From: an uncultured Roseateles sp.
GTDB taxonomy: Bacteria > Pseudomonadota > Gammaproteobacteria > Burkholderiales > Burkholderiaceae_C
Direction of reading: 5' to 3'
NCBI RefSeq assembly: GCF_963422335.1
Contig: NZ_OY729424.1
Coordinates: forward strand, 3,782,001-3,846,000
DNA length: 64,000 nucleotides
Both the position numbers and the translations under genes were made by a program. Each line of letters opens with the position of its first letter. Position 1 is the first letter of the stretch. The notes beneath the pieces were generated by a model that made no database searches, was not told where the DNA came from, and worked only from the letters and a program-made list of their open reading frames with translations. Of the stretch, positions 39,728-48,596 are shown piece after piece.

Positions 39728-40429
39728 GTGCCGCGCTCCTCTGCAACGGGCGCCGCGCCCGATGGAAACACGCCCGCCGACGGCACTACCGTGGGGGTGA
39801 CGCCGCTGTACTGGGATGAGGCCTGCCGCCACCTGGCTAAGCGCGACCGGGTGATGAAGAAGCTGATCCCGCAGTTTGGCGAGGCCCGGCTGGAAAGCCG
39901 AGGCGACGCCTTCACGACCCTGGCCCGCTCCATCATCGGCCAGCAGATTTCGGTGCCGGCTGCGCAGGCGATGTGGGAGAAATTCCTGGCGCTGATGGCC
40001 GGCCCGCCGAATCAGGTGGCGCCTGCTGCCGTGCTGGGCCTGGACGTGGCGCTGATGCGGGCGGCCGGCCTGTCGGTGCGCAAGGTCGACTATCTGTGCG
40101 ATCTGGCCCAGCATTTCGAGGCCGGCAGCGTCCATGTGCCGCAGTGGCAGCAGATGGACGACGAGGCCATTATCGAAGAGCTGGTGGCCATTCGCGGCAT
40201 CGGCCGCTGGACGGCCGAGATGTTCCTGATCTTCTACCTGATGCGGCCCAATGTGATGCCGCTGGACGACCCCGGCCTGATCAAGGGCATCAGCCAGAAC
40301 TACTTCAGCGGCGAGCCGGTTTCGCGTGCCGAAGCCAGGGAAGTTGCGGATGCCTGGGCCCCTTACCGCTCGGTAGCCACATGGTACATTTGGCGCAGCC
40401 TGGACCCGCTACCCCCGGCCCAGGCCTGA
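39728..40429 (+). CDS. DNA-3-methyladenine glycosylase II-like protein
   Basis: A base-excision repair glycosylase of the HhH-GPD family that removes alkylated bases. With the GTG start right after the cysS stop it has 233 residues. The motif RGDAFTTLARSIIGQQIS marks the core. The helix-hairpin-helix LVAIRGIGRWTAEMFLIFYL is followed by the catalytic Asp in MPLDDPGLIKG. It resembles the AlkA core without the N-terminal domain. The first 30 residues are low-complexity, so the exact start is less certain. Confidence 0.9.
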   Translation: MPRSSATGAAPDGNTPADGTTVGVTPLYWDEACRHLAKRDRVMKKLIPQFGEARLESRGDAFTTLARSIIGQQISVPAAQAMWEKFLALMAGPPNQVAPAAVLGLDVALMRAAGLSVRKVDYLCDLAQHFEAGSVHVPQWQQMDDEAIIEELVAIRGIGRWTAEMFLIFYLMRPNVMPLDDPGLIKGISQNYFSGEPVSRAEAREVADAWAPYRSVATWYIWRSLDPLPPAQA

Positions 40430-40480
40430 TTTCCGGCCCGGACCCGCGGGCCATCATCATCTCTGAGAGACCCTAGCAGG

Positions 40481-41452
40481 ATGAGCAAAAAACATTTTCT
40501 GGAGTTCGAGCAACCCGTTGCCGAGCTCGAAAGCAAGATTGAAGAGCTGCGCTACGTGCAAAGCGAGTCGGCCGTCGATATCTCCGAAGAAATCGACCGG
40601 CTGGCCAAGAAAAGCCTTCAACTCACCAAAGACATCTATTCGAGCCTGACGCCCTGGCAGGTGACGCAGATTGCGCGCCACGCCCAGCGGCCCTACACGC
40701 TCGACTATGTGAACGACATCTTTACCGAGTTCCAGGAACTGCACGGTGACCGCCATTACGCGGATGACCAGTCCATCGTTGGCGGCCTGGCCCGCTTCAA
40801 TGGCCAGGCCTGCATGGTCTTGGGCCACCAGAAGGGCCGCGACACCAAGGAGCGCGCCGCGCGCAACTTCGGCATGTCGCGCCCCGAGGGCTACCGCAAG
40901 GCGCTGCGCCTGATGAAGCTGGCCGAGAAGTTCGGCCTGCCGGTCTTCACCTTTGTCGACACGCCCGGCGCCTATCCTGGCATCGGCGCCGAGGAGCGCG
41001 GCCAGTCGGAGGCGATCGGCCGCAATATCTTCGAGATGGCCCAGCTGGAAGTGCCCATCATCTCGACCATCATCGGCGAGGGCGGCTCAGGCGGCGCGCT
41101 GGCGATTTCGGTCGGCGATCAGGTGCTGATGCTGCAGTACTCGGTCTATTCGGTGATCTCGCCGGAAGGCTGTGCGTCCATCCTGTGGAAGACCTCGGAG
41201 CGGGCCTCGGATGCTGCCGACGCTTTAGGCATCACCGCCCACCGCCTGAAGGCGCTGAACCTGGTCGACAAGATCGTCAGCGAGCCGGTCGGCGGCGCGC
41301 ACCGCGACCCCAAGCAGATGTCGTCCTTCCTGAAGCGTGCGTTGAACGACGCGCTGCGCCAGGTCAGCGACCTCAAGCCCAAGGAGTTGCTGCAGCGCCG
41401 CTATGAGCGCCTGCAATCCTACGGCCGCTTCAGCGACACCAAGGAGCGCTGA
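40481..41452 (+). CDS. accA: Acetyl-CoA carboxylase carboxyltransferase subunit alpha
   Basis: AccA, with AccD, transfers the carboxyl group to acetyl-CoA in the first step of fatty-acid synthesis. The 323-residue protein begins with [22 protein letters not shown]. It contains [43 protein letters not shown] and [12 protein letters not shown], and ends near the usual C-terminus. The next gene, tilS, starts four bases after its stop. Confidence 0.96.
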   Translation: MSKKHFLEFEQPVAELESKIEELRYVQSESAVDISEEIDRLAKKSLQLTKDIYSSLTPWQVTQIARHAQRPYTLDYVNDIFTEFQELHGDRHYADDQSIVGGLARFNGQACMVLGHQKGRDTKERAARNFGMSRPEGYRKALRLMKLAEKFGLPVFTFVDTPGAYPGIGAEERGQSEAIGRNIFEMAQLEVPIISTIIGEGGSGGALAISVGDQVLMLQYSVYSVISPEGCASILWKTSERASDAADALGITAHRLKALNLVDKIVSEPVGGAHRDPKQMSSFLKRALNDALRQVSDLKPKELLQRRYERLQSYGRFSDTKER

Positions 41453-41456
41453 ACCG

Positions 41457-42758
41457 GTGCGCGTTGCCGTCGCCTACAGCGGCGGGCGCGATTCCACCGC
41501 CTTGCTGCATGCCACGGCCCGCGCCGCGCTCGATACGGGCCTAGAGGTGCTGGGCCTGCATGTGCACCACGGGCTCAGCAGACATGCCGATGACTGGCTG
41601 GCGCATTGCCGGCAGCAGGTCGAGGGCTGGGCGGCCGCAGGCCTGCCGGTGTCGTTCGTGTTTCGACGCTTGCCCGGCAAGCCCGCCAAGGGCGAAAGCA
41701 TCGAGGCCTGGGCGCGCGATGCCCGCTATCGGGCCTTGCAAGAGATGGCCCAGGAGCAGGGCGCGGAGCTGATGCTGCTGGCCCACCACCGGCGCGATCA
41801 GGCCGAGACCTTTGTGCTGCAGGCGCTGCGGGGCGCCGGCATGGCGGGTCTGTCGGCCATGCCCGAGTCGGTGGCGCGTAGCGGTCTGGTCTGGGCGCGG
41901 CCCTGGCTGAATGCCGGGCGCGAGCAGGTCGAGGCCTATCTGCAGGCCCATGGCCTCAGCTTCATCGACGACGACAGCAATGGCGACCCGCGCTATGCCC
42001 GCAACCGGCTGCGGCTGCAGGTCTGGCCGCAGTTGCTGGAGGCCTTTCCTCAAGCCGAGGCTTGCCTGGCCACCAGCGCTGCTTGGGCGCAGGAGGCCTT
42101 GGCCTTGCAGCAGGAGCTGGCCGAGGCCGATCTGGCGCTGCTTTGTGACGAGAAGCAGGCCCTGCATCTCGGCGATTGGCTGAAGCTCTCGCCGGCCCGC
42201 CGCAGCAATGCCTTGCGTGCCTGGATCCAGCGAAGCTCGGGCCAGTCGGCCCCTGCCAGCCTGGCGCAGCGGCTGATGGCCGAGCTGGGGCAGGCGCAGG
42301 CTCCGGCGGCCTGGCCGCACGGCGATGGCGAACTGCGGCGCTATCGCGGGCGGCTGCGCTTTATGGCCGCGGTATCGGCAAAGTCTGCCGATGCGCCAGC
42401 CACCGAGATGAGCATCTTGCGCGCCGGCCGCTACCGCCTGGCCGGCTGGGGCGGCGTGCTCCAAGTGCAGGCGGTGAAGCAGGGGGGGGTGGCTTTGGGC
42501 ACGCTGGCTCAGCTGCAGATCCGGTCGCGCCAAGGCGGCGAGCAATTCCAGCGTGCGCCGGCCAGCACCGCGCGCAGCCTGAAGAAGTGCTTCCAGGAGG
42601 CCGCTGTGCCGGCCTGGGAGCGCGAAGGGCCTCTGCTGTTCGCCGGGGAGCGGCTGGTGTTCGTGCCCGGCCTGGGTGTCGATGCCCGCGCCTGGGGTTC
42701 GCCCGGCGAGCGCTTGATAGCGCTGCGATGGCTGCCTGATTCAAACGCGAAGGCTTGA
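41457..42758 (+). CDS. tilS: tRNA(Ile)-lysidine synthase
   Basis: TilS changes cytidine 34 of the CAT-anticodon isoleucine tRNA to lysidine, so it reads AUA. The 433-residue protein has the PP-loop SGGRDS (residues 8-13), the HHRRDQAETFVLQALRGAG motif and the C-terminal substrate-binding domain. The GTG start at 41457 has AAGGAG (inside the accA end) at proper distance. An in-frame ATG 54 bp earlier would overlap accA further and is less likely. Confidence 0.92.
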   Translation: MRVAVAYSGGRDSTALLHATARAALDTGLEVLGLHVHHGLSRHADDWLAHCRQQVEGWAAAGLPVSFVFRRLPGKPAKGESIEAWARDARYRALQEMAQEQGAELMLLAHHRRDQAETFVLQALRGAGMAGLSAMPESVARSGLVWARPWLNAGREQVEAYLQAHGLSFIDDDSNGDPRYARNRLRLQVWPQLLEAFPQAEACLATSAAWAQEALALQQELAEADLALLCDEKQALHLGDWLKLSPARRSNALRAWIQRSSGQSAPASLAQRLMAELGQAQAPAAWPHGDGELRRYRGRLRFMAAVSAKSADAPATEMSILRAGRYRLAGWGGVLQVQAVKQGGVALGTLAQLQIRSRQGGEQFQRAPASTARSLKKCFQEAAVPAWEREGPLLFAGERLVFVPGLGVDARAWGSPGERLIALRWLPDSNAKA

Positions 42759-42777
42759 GCCGGGTGCCTCGAAAGCT

Positions 42778-42800
42778 TGCTGCAGTGCAGCAGCTAGAAT
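42778..42800 (+). promoter_or_regulatory. Palindrome and -10 box upstream of lysC
   Basis: TGCTGCA-G-TGCAGCA, a perfect 7-bp inverted repeat (42778-42792), ends two bases before TAGAAT (42795-42800), a good -10 box 64 bp upstream of lysC. A protein bound here would block or tune the promoter. Confidence 0.4.
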
Positions 42801-42864
42801 TGCAGGTTGCGACCGCGGCGCACCCGCCCATCCGGGCTCCCGACCCGCGTATTCACACATCGAC

Positions 42865-44133
42865 ATGGCACTGATCGTTCATAAATACGGCGGCACGTCT
42901 ATGGGTTCGACCGAACGCATACGTCAAGTCGCCAAACGCGTGGCCAAATGGGCGCGCGCCGGTCACCAGATGGTGGTCGTGCCTTCGGCCATGAGCGGCG
43001 AGACCAATCGCCTGCTGGGCCTGGCCAAGGAGTTGTCGCCCGAGAGCGGCAGCGCCGAACTGAACCGCGAGCTGGACCTGATTGCCGCCACCGGCGAGCA
43101 GGTCTCGGTCGGTCTGCTGGCGATTGCGCTGCAGGCCGAGGGCATGCAGGCGGTCAGCTATGCCGGCTGGCAGGTGCCCATCAAGACCGATTCGTCGTTC
43201 ACCAAAGCCCGCATCGAGAGCATCGACGACCAGCGCGTGCGTGCCGATCTGGCCGCCGGCAAGGTGGTCATCATCACCGGCTTCCAGGGCATTGATCCGA
43301 ACGGCAATGTCACGACGCTGGGCCGTGGCGGCTCCGACACCTCGGCCGTGGCCGTGGCGGCGGCGATGAAGGCCGCCGAGTGCCTGATCTACACCGATGT
43401 GGACGGCGTCTACACCACCGACCCGCGCATCGTCAGCGACGCCCGCCGCCTGCACACCATCAGCTTCGAGGAGATGCTGGAAATGGCGTCTCTGGGTTCC
43501 AAGGTGCTGCAGATCCGCTCGGTCGAGTTCGCCGGCAAGTACCGCGTGCCGCTGCGCGTGCTGTCGAGCTTCACGCCGTGGGACATTAATATCGAAGAGG
43601 AAGCCAAGTCGGGCACCCTGATCACCTTTGAAGAGGACGTAAAAATGGAACAAGCCGTCGTATCGGGCATTGCCTTCAACCGTGACGAGGCCAAGGTCAG
43701 CCTGCTGGGCGTGCCCGACAAGCCCGGCATCGCGTTCCAGATCCTGGGCCCGGTGGCCGACGCCAATATCGATGTGGACGTGATCATTCAGAACGTCTCG
43801 CACGATGGCCGCACCGACTTCTCGTTCACCGTGCACCGCAATGACTACCAGCGCACGATGGAGCTGCTGAAGACCCGCGTGGCCGTGGACACCGGCGCCG
43901 CCTCGGTGGTCGGCGACAAGAACATCTGCAAGGTCAGCATCGTCGGCATCGGCATGCGCTCGCATGTGGGCGTGGCGTCGAAGATGTTCCGCTCGTTGAG
44001 CGAAGAGGGCATCAACATCCAGATGATCACGACCAGCGAAATCAAGACCAGCGTCGTCATCGACGAGAAGTACATGGAACTGGCCGTGCGCGCGCTGCAC
44101 AAAGCTTTTGAACTGGATCAGCCAAACTCGTAA
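42865..44133 (+). CDS. lysC: Aspartate kinase
   Basis: Aspartokinase phosphorylates aspartate, the first step towards lysine, threonine and methionine. The 422-residue protein has the kinase start [15 protein letters not shown], then [16 protein letters not shown] and the [14 protein letters not shown] region. Two C-terminal ACT domains for feedback control follow. This is the alpha2beta2 type of Bacillus and Corynebacterium: an internal ATG at 43645 with its own ribosome site begins the ACT part (separate entry). The overall length matches single-function aspartokinases. Confidence 0.96.
   Translation: MALIVHKYGGTSMGSTERIRQVAKRVAKWARAGHQMVVVPSAMSGETNRLLGLAKELSPESGSAELNRELDLIAATGEQVSVGLLAIALQAEGMQAVSYAGWQVPIKTDSSFTKARIESIDDQRVRADLAAGKVVIITGFQGIDPNGNVTTLGRGGSDTSAVAVAAAMKAAECLIYTDVDGVYTTDPRIVSDARRLHTISFEEMLEMASLGSKVLQIRSVEFAGKYRVPLRVLSSFTPWDINIEEEAKSGTLITFEEDVKMEQAVVSGIAFNRDEAKVSLLGVPDKPGIAFQILGPVADANIDVDVIIQNVSHDGRTDFSFTVHRNDYQRTMELLKTRVAVDTGAASVVGDKNICKVSIVGIGMRSHVGVASKMFRSLSEEGINIQMITTSEIKTSVVIDEKYMELAVRALHKAFELDQPNS
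43645..44133 (+). CDS. Probable separate aspartokinase beta subunit from an internal start
   Basis: In frame within lysC, ATG at 43645 is preceded by AGAGGA with a 7-bp spacer. The product would be 162 residues, starting [18 protein letters not shown], and would contain just the two ACT domains. Corynebacterium LysC beta begins at the equivalent place with a very similar sequence (MEEAVLTGVATDKSEAKV, from memory). Confidence 0.55.
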   Translation: MEQAVVSGIAFNRDEAKVSLLGVPDKPGIAFQILGPVADANIDVDVIIQNVSHDGRTDFSFTVHRNDYQRTMELLKTRVAVDTGAASVVGDKNICKVSIVGIGMRSHVGVASKMFRSLSEEGINIQMITTSEIKTSVVIDEKYMELAVRALHKAFELDQPNS

Positions 44134-44172
44134 AAACTGGCCAGATTTTGGTCTAGAATACGAGGCTGTGCT

Positions 44173-44266
44173 GGAGACGTGACCGAGTGGCCGAAGGTGC
44201 TCCCCTGCTAAGGGAGTAGGTGCGCTAAAACGCGCCTCGAGGGTTCGAATCCCTCCGTCTCCTCCA
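44173..44266 (+). tRNA. tRNA-Ser (anticodon GCT)
   Basis: Acceptor stem GGAGACG / CGTCTCC; anticodon stem CTCCC / GGGAG around loop CTGCTAA; long class II variable arm GGTGCG / CGCGCC; T-arm GAGGG-TTCGAAT-CCCTC; CCA encoded (44264-44266). The long variable arm and GCT anticodon identify serine. A TAGAAT (44154-44159) lies just upstream. Confidence 0.95.
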
Positions 44267-44279
44267 CCAGATTTGCCAT

Positions 44280-44305
44280 AAGCCGTTGTTTATCAACGGC
44301 TTTTT
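44280..44305 (+). terminator. Terminator after tRNA-Ser
   Basis: AAGCCGTTG / CAACGGCTT with a 5-nt loop, followed by TTT, 14 bp after the tRNA. Confidence 0.9.
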
Positions 44306-44321
44306 GGTTTCTGGGTGGTTT

Positions 44322-44915
44322 TTAGCTCACAACGCATTGCGGCGTTGTTTCGAACAAGCTGAGCTGTTGCTTCGAAGGCTCGGGTGCTGCTGGCCGCAAG
44401 GGCCATCCGTCTATCACGTGGTAGTGATAGGACGTCCCGGCCCCCACAACCAGCAGGATCTCGGCAATCGTCCAGCAGATGGGGTTCACCGCGATGGAGC
44501 CCAGACGATCTGGGGCGTGGTAGCTGATGGTGACGTGTGGGGTGTGCCCCGATCCCGTGCCGAGATGCTCCACGGCCAGGGCCGTACGGACGGCAGCCAG
44601 CAACGCGTCAAAGCCCTGGGGCTTGCCTGCTGCCCTGAATGCCCAATGAATGCTGCCTTGCTGCCCCTCGCCGCGAATGCGGTTCAGCGACAGTGTGCAG
44701 GCCTGAGCCGAAACCCTCGCGCCCGCGCGTCGCATCGCGGCGCGGATGGCGGGCGTGTCCTCATACCGGTCTGACAGCGTCTGATGCCAGTTCTCGGCCT
44801 CGAACATCGCGCCGCCCAGCCGGGCGTCCAGTCCGTTGCGCCTGACGACCGTCTCCATTTCGTCCCGCACCGCTGACGGTGGCTGGGCCATCATGAGCAA
44901 GCGCGGCCGCGTCAT
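44322..44915 (-). CDS. 2H-family RNA phosphoesterase / 2'-5' RNA ligase (ThpR-like)
   Basis: A 197-residue protein of the LigT/ThpR family, which acts on 2',3'-cyclic phosphates or 2'-5' bonds in RNA. The two catalytic HxT motifs are present: H44-Q-T46 in NWHQTLSDRY and H127-V-T129 in HTPHVTISYH. The ATG at 44915 has GGGAG 6 bp upstream; a TTG five codons earlier overlaps that site. It lies 27 bp downstream of a 32-residue open frame, and both follow a perfect LexA box. This suggests induction by DNA damage. The RNA substrate is unknown. Confidence 0.85.
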   Translation of the reverse strand: MTRPRLLMMAQPPSAVRDEMETVVRRNGLDARLGGAMFEAENWHQTLSDRYEDTPAIRAAMRRAGARVSAQACTLSLNRIRGEGQQGSIHWAFRAAGKPQGFDALLAAVRTALAVEHLGTGSGHTPHVTISYHAPDRLGSIAVNPICWTIAEILLVVGAGTSYHYHVIDGWPLRPAAPEPSKQQLSLFETTPQCVVS

Positions 44916-44942
44916 CGCGCGCTCCCTCAATACCCGGCGGCC

Positions 44943-45041
44943 TTACAGCCAGCGCCACAGGCTGCGCAGCCAGGCCGGCAGATGCACGGCGGGAGCGGGG
45001 CGGTAGGTCTGGCGATAGCTCTGGACGAAGTCGTGGCGCAT
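44943..45041 (-). CDS. 32-residue cationic, Trp-rich peptide under a LexA box
   Basis: I read this frame directly from the minus strand: ATG at 45041, TAA at 44945-44943, with GAGGAG 6 bp before the start. The product has two halves. The N-terminal half is polar (MRHDFVQSYRQTYRP). The C-terminal half is amphipathic (LPAWLRSLWRWL) with three Trp. Five Arg occur overall. No family is recognised. Its start lies 17 bp from a LexA box, and the 2H phosphoesterase gene follows. It might be a damage-induced membrane-active peptide, or just a coupling leader for the next gene. Confidence 0.5.
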   Translation of the reverse strand: MRHDFVQSYRQTYRPAPAVHLPAWLRSLWRWL

Positions 45042-45058
45042 GAGAGGCTCCTCGAATA

Positions 45059-45100
45059 CTGTTAATAAACACAGTATATCGAGCGAGCCCGCAATTGCAA
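45059..45100 (-). promoter_or_regulatory. LexA box and SOS-type promoter
   Basis: On the minus strand, TTGCAA (45100-45095) and TATACT (45078-45073) are 16 bp apart. The LexA operator CTGT-GTTTATTA-ACAG (45074-45059) overlaps the -10 box and start site. It matches the CTGT-N8-ACAG consensus with no mismatch. LexA would hold the promoter shut until DNA damage. Confidence 0.85.
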
Positions 45101-45129
45101 GACCAACGGCCCTGCGGATTACCCGGGCA

Positions 45130-46344
45130 CTAGCCCGCGTTCACCAGCCCGTCGGCCTTGAACATCGCCTTGATGCCGCGCACCGCCTGTCGGATGCGGC
45201 TCTCGTTCTCGATCAGGGCGAAGCGCACATGGCCGTCGCCCTGGTCGCCGAAGCCTATGCCGGGCGACACGCAGACCTTGGCCTTGTCCAGCAATTGGCG
45301 GGCGAACTCCAGCGAACCGAGACCTCGGTAGGCCTCGGGAATGCGGGCCCAGATATACATGCTGGCCTTCGGTGTGTCGACCGCCCAGCCGGCCTCGGTC
45401 AGGCCCTTGACCAGCACATCGCGGCGGCGCTGGTAGGTGGCGGCTATCTCGTGCACACAACTCTGGTCGCCCTCCAGCGCGGCAATGGCAGCCACCTGCA
45501 GCGGCGTGAATGTGCCGTAGTCGTGATAGCTCTTGATGCGCGCCAGCGCGGCCACCAGGTCCGGATTGCCGACCATGAAGCCGACCCGCCAGCCGGCCAT
45601 GTTGTAGCTCTTGCTCAAGGTGAAGAACTCGACCGCCACGTCCTTGGCGCCGGGCACCTGCATGATGGACGGGGCCTTCCAGCCGTCGAACACGATGTCG
45701 GCATAGGCCAGGTCGTGGACGACCAGGATGTCGTGCTTGCGGGCCAGCGCGACGACGCGTTCGAAGAAGTCCAGCTCCACGCATTGCGCGGTCGGGTTCG
45801 ACGGAAAACCGAACACCATCATCTTGGGCTTGGGATAGCTGCCGCGTATGGTCTTCTCCAGCTCGGCGAAGAAGTCCACGTCCGAGGCCACCGGTATGGC
45901 GCGGATGTCGGCGCCGGCAATCACCGCGCCGTAGATGTGTATCGGGTAGCTGGGGTCGGGCACCAGCACGGTGTCGCCCCGGTCCAGGGTGGCCAGCATC
46001 AGATGGGCCAGCCCCTCCTTGGAGCCTATCGTGACGATGGCCTCGGTGTCCGGATTGATGTCCACGCCATAGCGCTTCGCATACCAGTGCGAGATCGCCC
46101 GGCGCAGCCGCGGGATGCCCTTGCTGGCCGAGTAGCCGTGGGTGTCGGGCCGCTGGGCGACCTCGATCAGCTTGGCGACGATGTGGGCGGGCGTGGCCCC
46201 GTCGGGGTTGCCCATGCTCATGTCGATGATGTCTTCGCCACGCCGGCGCGCCGCCAGCTTGAGCTCGGCCGTGATGTTGAAGACGTAGGGGGGGAGGCGA
46301 TCAATGCGCGCAAAGCGGCGCTTGCCCGAAGAGGAGGCAGTCAT
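45130..46344 (-). CDS. alaC: Alanine-type aminotransferase (AlaC family)
   Basis: A 404-residue fold-type I PLP enzyme, likely glutamate-pyruvate aminotransferase. It starts [22 protein letters not shown]. It has [12 protein letters not shown] near the N-terminus, then [21 protein letters not shown] and the PLP lysine in [17 protein letters not shown]. The ATG at 46344 has GAGGAGG upstream. In related bacteria this gene usually precedes hom and thrC; here it is followed by the LexA-controlled unit instead. Confidence 0.85.
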   Translation of the reverse strand: MTASSSGKRRFARIDRLPPYVFNITAELKLAARRRGEDIIDMSMGNPDGATPAHIVAKLIEVAQRPDTHGYSASKGIPRLRRAISHWYAKRYGVDINPDTEAIVTIGSKEGLAHLMLATLDRGDTVLVPDPSYPIHIYGAVIAGADIRAIPVASDVDFFAELEKTIRGSYPKPKMMVFGFPSNPTAQCVELDFFERVVALARKHDILVVHDLAYADIVFDGWKAPSIMQVPGAKDVAVEFFTLSKSYNMAGWRVGFMVGNPDLVAALARIKSYHDYGTFTPLQVAAIAALEGDQSCVHEIAATYQRRRDVLVKGLTEAGWAVDTPKASMYIWARIPEAYRGLGSLEFARQLLDKAKVCVSPGIGFGDQGDGHVRFALIENESRIRQAVRGIKAMFKADGLVNAG

Positions 46345-46417
46345 GGTGGAGCTTTCACGTAAGCGCCCGGAACCGTCCGAGCGACGTGCCCCGCAATGAG
46401 GCGGGGCCGCGGATATC

Positions 46418-47890
46418 CTAACCCAGGCCTGGCGCCCAGCATCGCGCCAGCGTGGCCACCGCCGCCGCGATGGCCTCGGGCGGCACCCCGGCAAAGCCCA
46501 TCATCAGGCCCGGCCGCACCGGCGCCGCCGTGTTCGCGCCGATCTGGCTCAGCCGCCCCGCTTCCACACCGTGGGCGAGTGCGCTGTCGGCCAGCGTCTG
46601 CTCCAGTTCGAGGCTGTCCAGCGGCAGGCAGGCATGCAGGCCGGCCTCGGTGGCGGGCAGGGGCAGTTGCGTGCCGAAGTGGCGCTGCCAGGCTTCGTGG
46701 AGGGCGTCGCGGCGGGCGCGGCTGACGCGGCGCATGCGCCGCACATGCTGGCCGAAATGGCCCTCGGCCATGAAGTCGGCCATCACCACCTGGTCGGCGA
46801 TCGGCGCGTGCCGGTCCAGCGCCGAGCGCAGCTTGGCCAGCACCGGCAGCCAGGCCGCGGGGGCGACCAGATAGCCCAGGCGCAGGCCGGGAAACATCAG
46901 CTTCGAGAAGGTACCGATGTAGAGCACCCGGGCCTGGGTGTCCAGCGAGGCCAGGGGCTGAAGCGGGGCGCCGGCGTAGCGGTATTCGCCGTCGTAGTCA
47001 TCCTCCAGCACATAGGCATTCTGGGCCTGAGCCCATGCGAGCAGATCGAGCCGGCGCTGCAGCGACATCACCGCGCCGCTGGGGAACTGGTGCGAGGGCG
47101 TGACATAGGCCAGGCGGAAGGCGCCCAGGCTGTGCAGCGTCTGCACGCGCAGGCCCTGGGCATCCACCGGCACGCCGATCAGCTCGGCACCGGCCAGGCC
47201 CAGCGCGGCCGCCGCGGCGCGGTAGCCGGGCGTCTCGACGGCCACCCGGTCGCCGGGCCGCAGCAGGGCCAGCGCGCACAGCGAGATCGCCTGCTGCGAG
47301 CCGGTGGTGACCAGCACCTGCGAGGCCTCGCATTGCAGGCCGCGTGAGCTGTTCAGATAGGTGGCGATCAGCTCGCGCAGCCGGGCGTCGCCGGCCGCAT
47401 CGGAATAGCCCAGCGTCTGCTGCTGATGGCGCCGCCAGAACCGCGCCTGCAGCCGGGACCAGACCTCGAACGGGAACAGATCCATCGCGGGCACGCCATG
47501 TCGGAAGGCGCGCACCGGGCCGATATGCGCCGGGTTCGGCCGATAGGCCTGCAGCCGCGACCACAGCGCTGTGTCCGGGCCCTGGGGCTGTGCTGTGCTG
47601 GCCGGCATGGCGCCGGGTTTGGCCTGAACCGGCGTGACAAAGGTGCCGGCCCCGGGGCGTGACTCGATGCAGGCCTCGGACAGCAGCTGCTCGTAGGCCC
47701 GCACCACGGTGTTGCGCGACACCCCCAGCACCTGCGCCAGCTCGCGCGTGGTCGGCAGGCGCAGCGAGGCCGCCAGCTGGCCTCGCAGGATGCGTGCCTT
47801 CAGCTGGGCATGGATCTGCTCGCTGAGGCCCTGGCTGCGGTTCAGCTGCAGTCCGGTGAGGTCCAGGTTCAGCGCGGGTTGTTGATCCAT
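46418..47890 (-). CDS. MocR-type regulator (GntR DNA-binding domain fused to aminotransferase domain)
   Basis: An N-terminal GntR winged helix ([49 protein letters not shown]) is fused to an aminotransferase-like domain that binds PLP, with the lysine in [17 protein letters not shown]. With the ATG at 47890 it has 490 residues; an ATG at 47926 would add 12 residues. It is divergent from a PaiB-like flavin protein gene, and three ATTGG repeats (47889-47918) lie between them. MocR proteins typically control the divergent neighbour using PLP or an amino compound as signal. Confidence 0.88.
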   Translation of the reverse strand: MDQQPALNLDLTGLQLNRSQGLSEQIHAQLKARILRGQLAASLRLPTTRELAQVLGVSRNTVVRAYEQLLSEACIESRPGAGTFVTPVQAKPGAMPASTAQPQGPDTALWSRLQAYRPNPAHIGPVRAFRHGVPAMDLFPFEVWSRLQARFWRRHQQQTLGYSDAAGDARLRELIATYLNSSRGLQCEASQVLVTTGSQQAISLCALALLRPGDRVAVETPGYRAAAAALGLAGAELIGVPVDAQGLRVQTLHSLGAFRLAYVTPSHQFPSGAVMSLQRRLDLLAWAQAQNAYVLEDDYDGEYRYAGAPLQPLASLDTQARVLYIGTFSKLMFPGLRLGYLVAPAAWLPVLAKLRSALDRHAPIADQVVMADFMAEGHFGQHVRRMRRVSRARRDALHEAWQRHFGTQLPLPATEAGLHACLPLDSLELEQTLADSALAHGVEAGRLSQIGANTAAPVRPGLMMGFAGVPPEAIAAAVATLARCWAPGLG

Positions 47891-47918
47891 TGGTCCGGTC
47901 GAATTGGTGAATATTGGA
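47889..47918. promoter_or_regulatory. ATTGG direct repeats between mocR-type and paiB-type genes
   Basis: ATTGG occurs at 47889, 47903 and 47913 in the same orientation (spacings 14 and 10 bp). MocR/PdxR regulators often bind direct repeats, so this is a candidate operator. Confidence 0.35.
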
Positions 47919-47981
47919 TCTTTCATCGTACCAGTGTGCCGTTTAGCATGGCTCGATAGCAACCCCAACTGGCACCTGCCC

Positions 47982-48596
47982 ATGTACAACCCGAGTCGTT
48001 TTGCCATCAGCGATCTGAAGCTGGCCCATCAGCTGATTGCCGAGAACCCGCTGGCGCTGTTGATCGGACCCGACGCCGAGCAGAAGAGCTTTGTCACCCA
48101 TGTGCCGCTGACCGTGATCAAGGAAGAAGAAGGCTGGCTGCTGGAAGGCCATATGGCGCGGGCCAATCCGCACTGGGCCTGGCTGTCGCAGCAGAGCGAG
48201 GCCTTGGCCGTGTTCGGCGGACCCAGCGGCTATGTGTCGCCGCGCCACTACGACGATCTGAAGCAGGTGCCGACCTGGAACTACCTGGCCGTGCATGCCT
48301 ACGGCAGCCTCAGCCTGATCGACGATCCTCTGGGCAAGGACCGCCTGCTCAAGCGCCTGATCGCCCAGCATGAGCCAGGCTATGCCCAGCAGTGGATGGA
48401 GTTGCCCGAGGACTTCCAGCAGCGGATGCTGGGCGCCATCGTCGGCTTTCGGCTGCACGTGACGCGCTGGGAGGCCAAGTTCAAGCTGAGCCAGAACCGC
48501 AGCGCGGCCGAACGCACGCGCATCCGGCAGGCCTTCGCCGAAGGCTCCGCGCAAGAACAGGCAATGGCTGCCTGGATGCAGCATTTGGGGCTGTGA
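47982..48596 (+). CDS. FMN-binding PaiB-like protein
   Basis: A 204-residue member of the PaiB family, named after a Bacillus protein affecting protease and sporulation genes; the fold is a split-barrel flavin protein. The start MYNPSRFAISD and the stretches GHMARANPHW, VFGGPSGYVSPRHY and VPTWNYLAVHAYG are characteristic. It may modify or sense a small amine together with the acetyltransferase that follows (TGATG overlap). The ATG at 47982 begins the conserved region. Confidence 0.87.
   Translation: MYNPSRFAISDLKLAHQLIAENPLALLIGPDAEQKSFVTHVPLTVIKEEEGWLLEGHMARANPHWAWLSQQSEALAVFGGPSGYVSPRHYDDLKQVPTWNYLAVHAYGSLSLIDDPLGKDRLLKRLIAQHEPGYAQQWMELPEDFQQRMLGAIVGFRLHVTRWEAKFKLSQNRSAAERTRIRQAFAEGSAQEQAMAAWMQHLGL

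Noticed and set aside
44173..45129. tRNA-Ser as an integration site for a mobile island carrying the LexA-controlled unit
   Set aside because: No integrase, no repeat of the tRNA 3' end and no change in base composition were seen on the right side. The unit is short and fits its surroundings.
46372..46404. Hairpin GCCCCGC / GCGGGGC between the MocR-type gene and alaC as a terminator
   Set aside because: No T-run follows on the minus strand, and the hairpin lies close to the alaC start. Its role is unclear.
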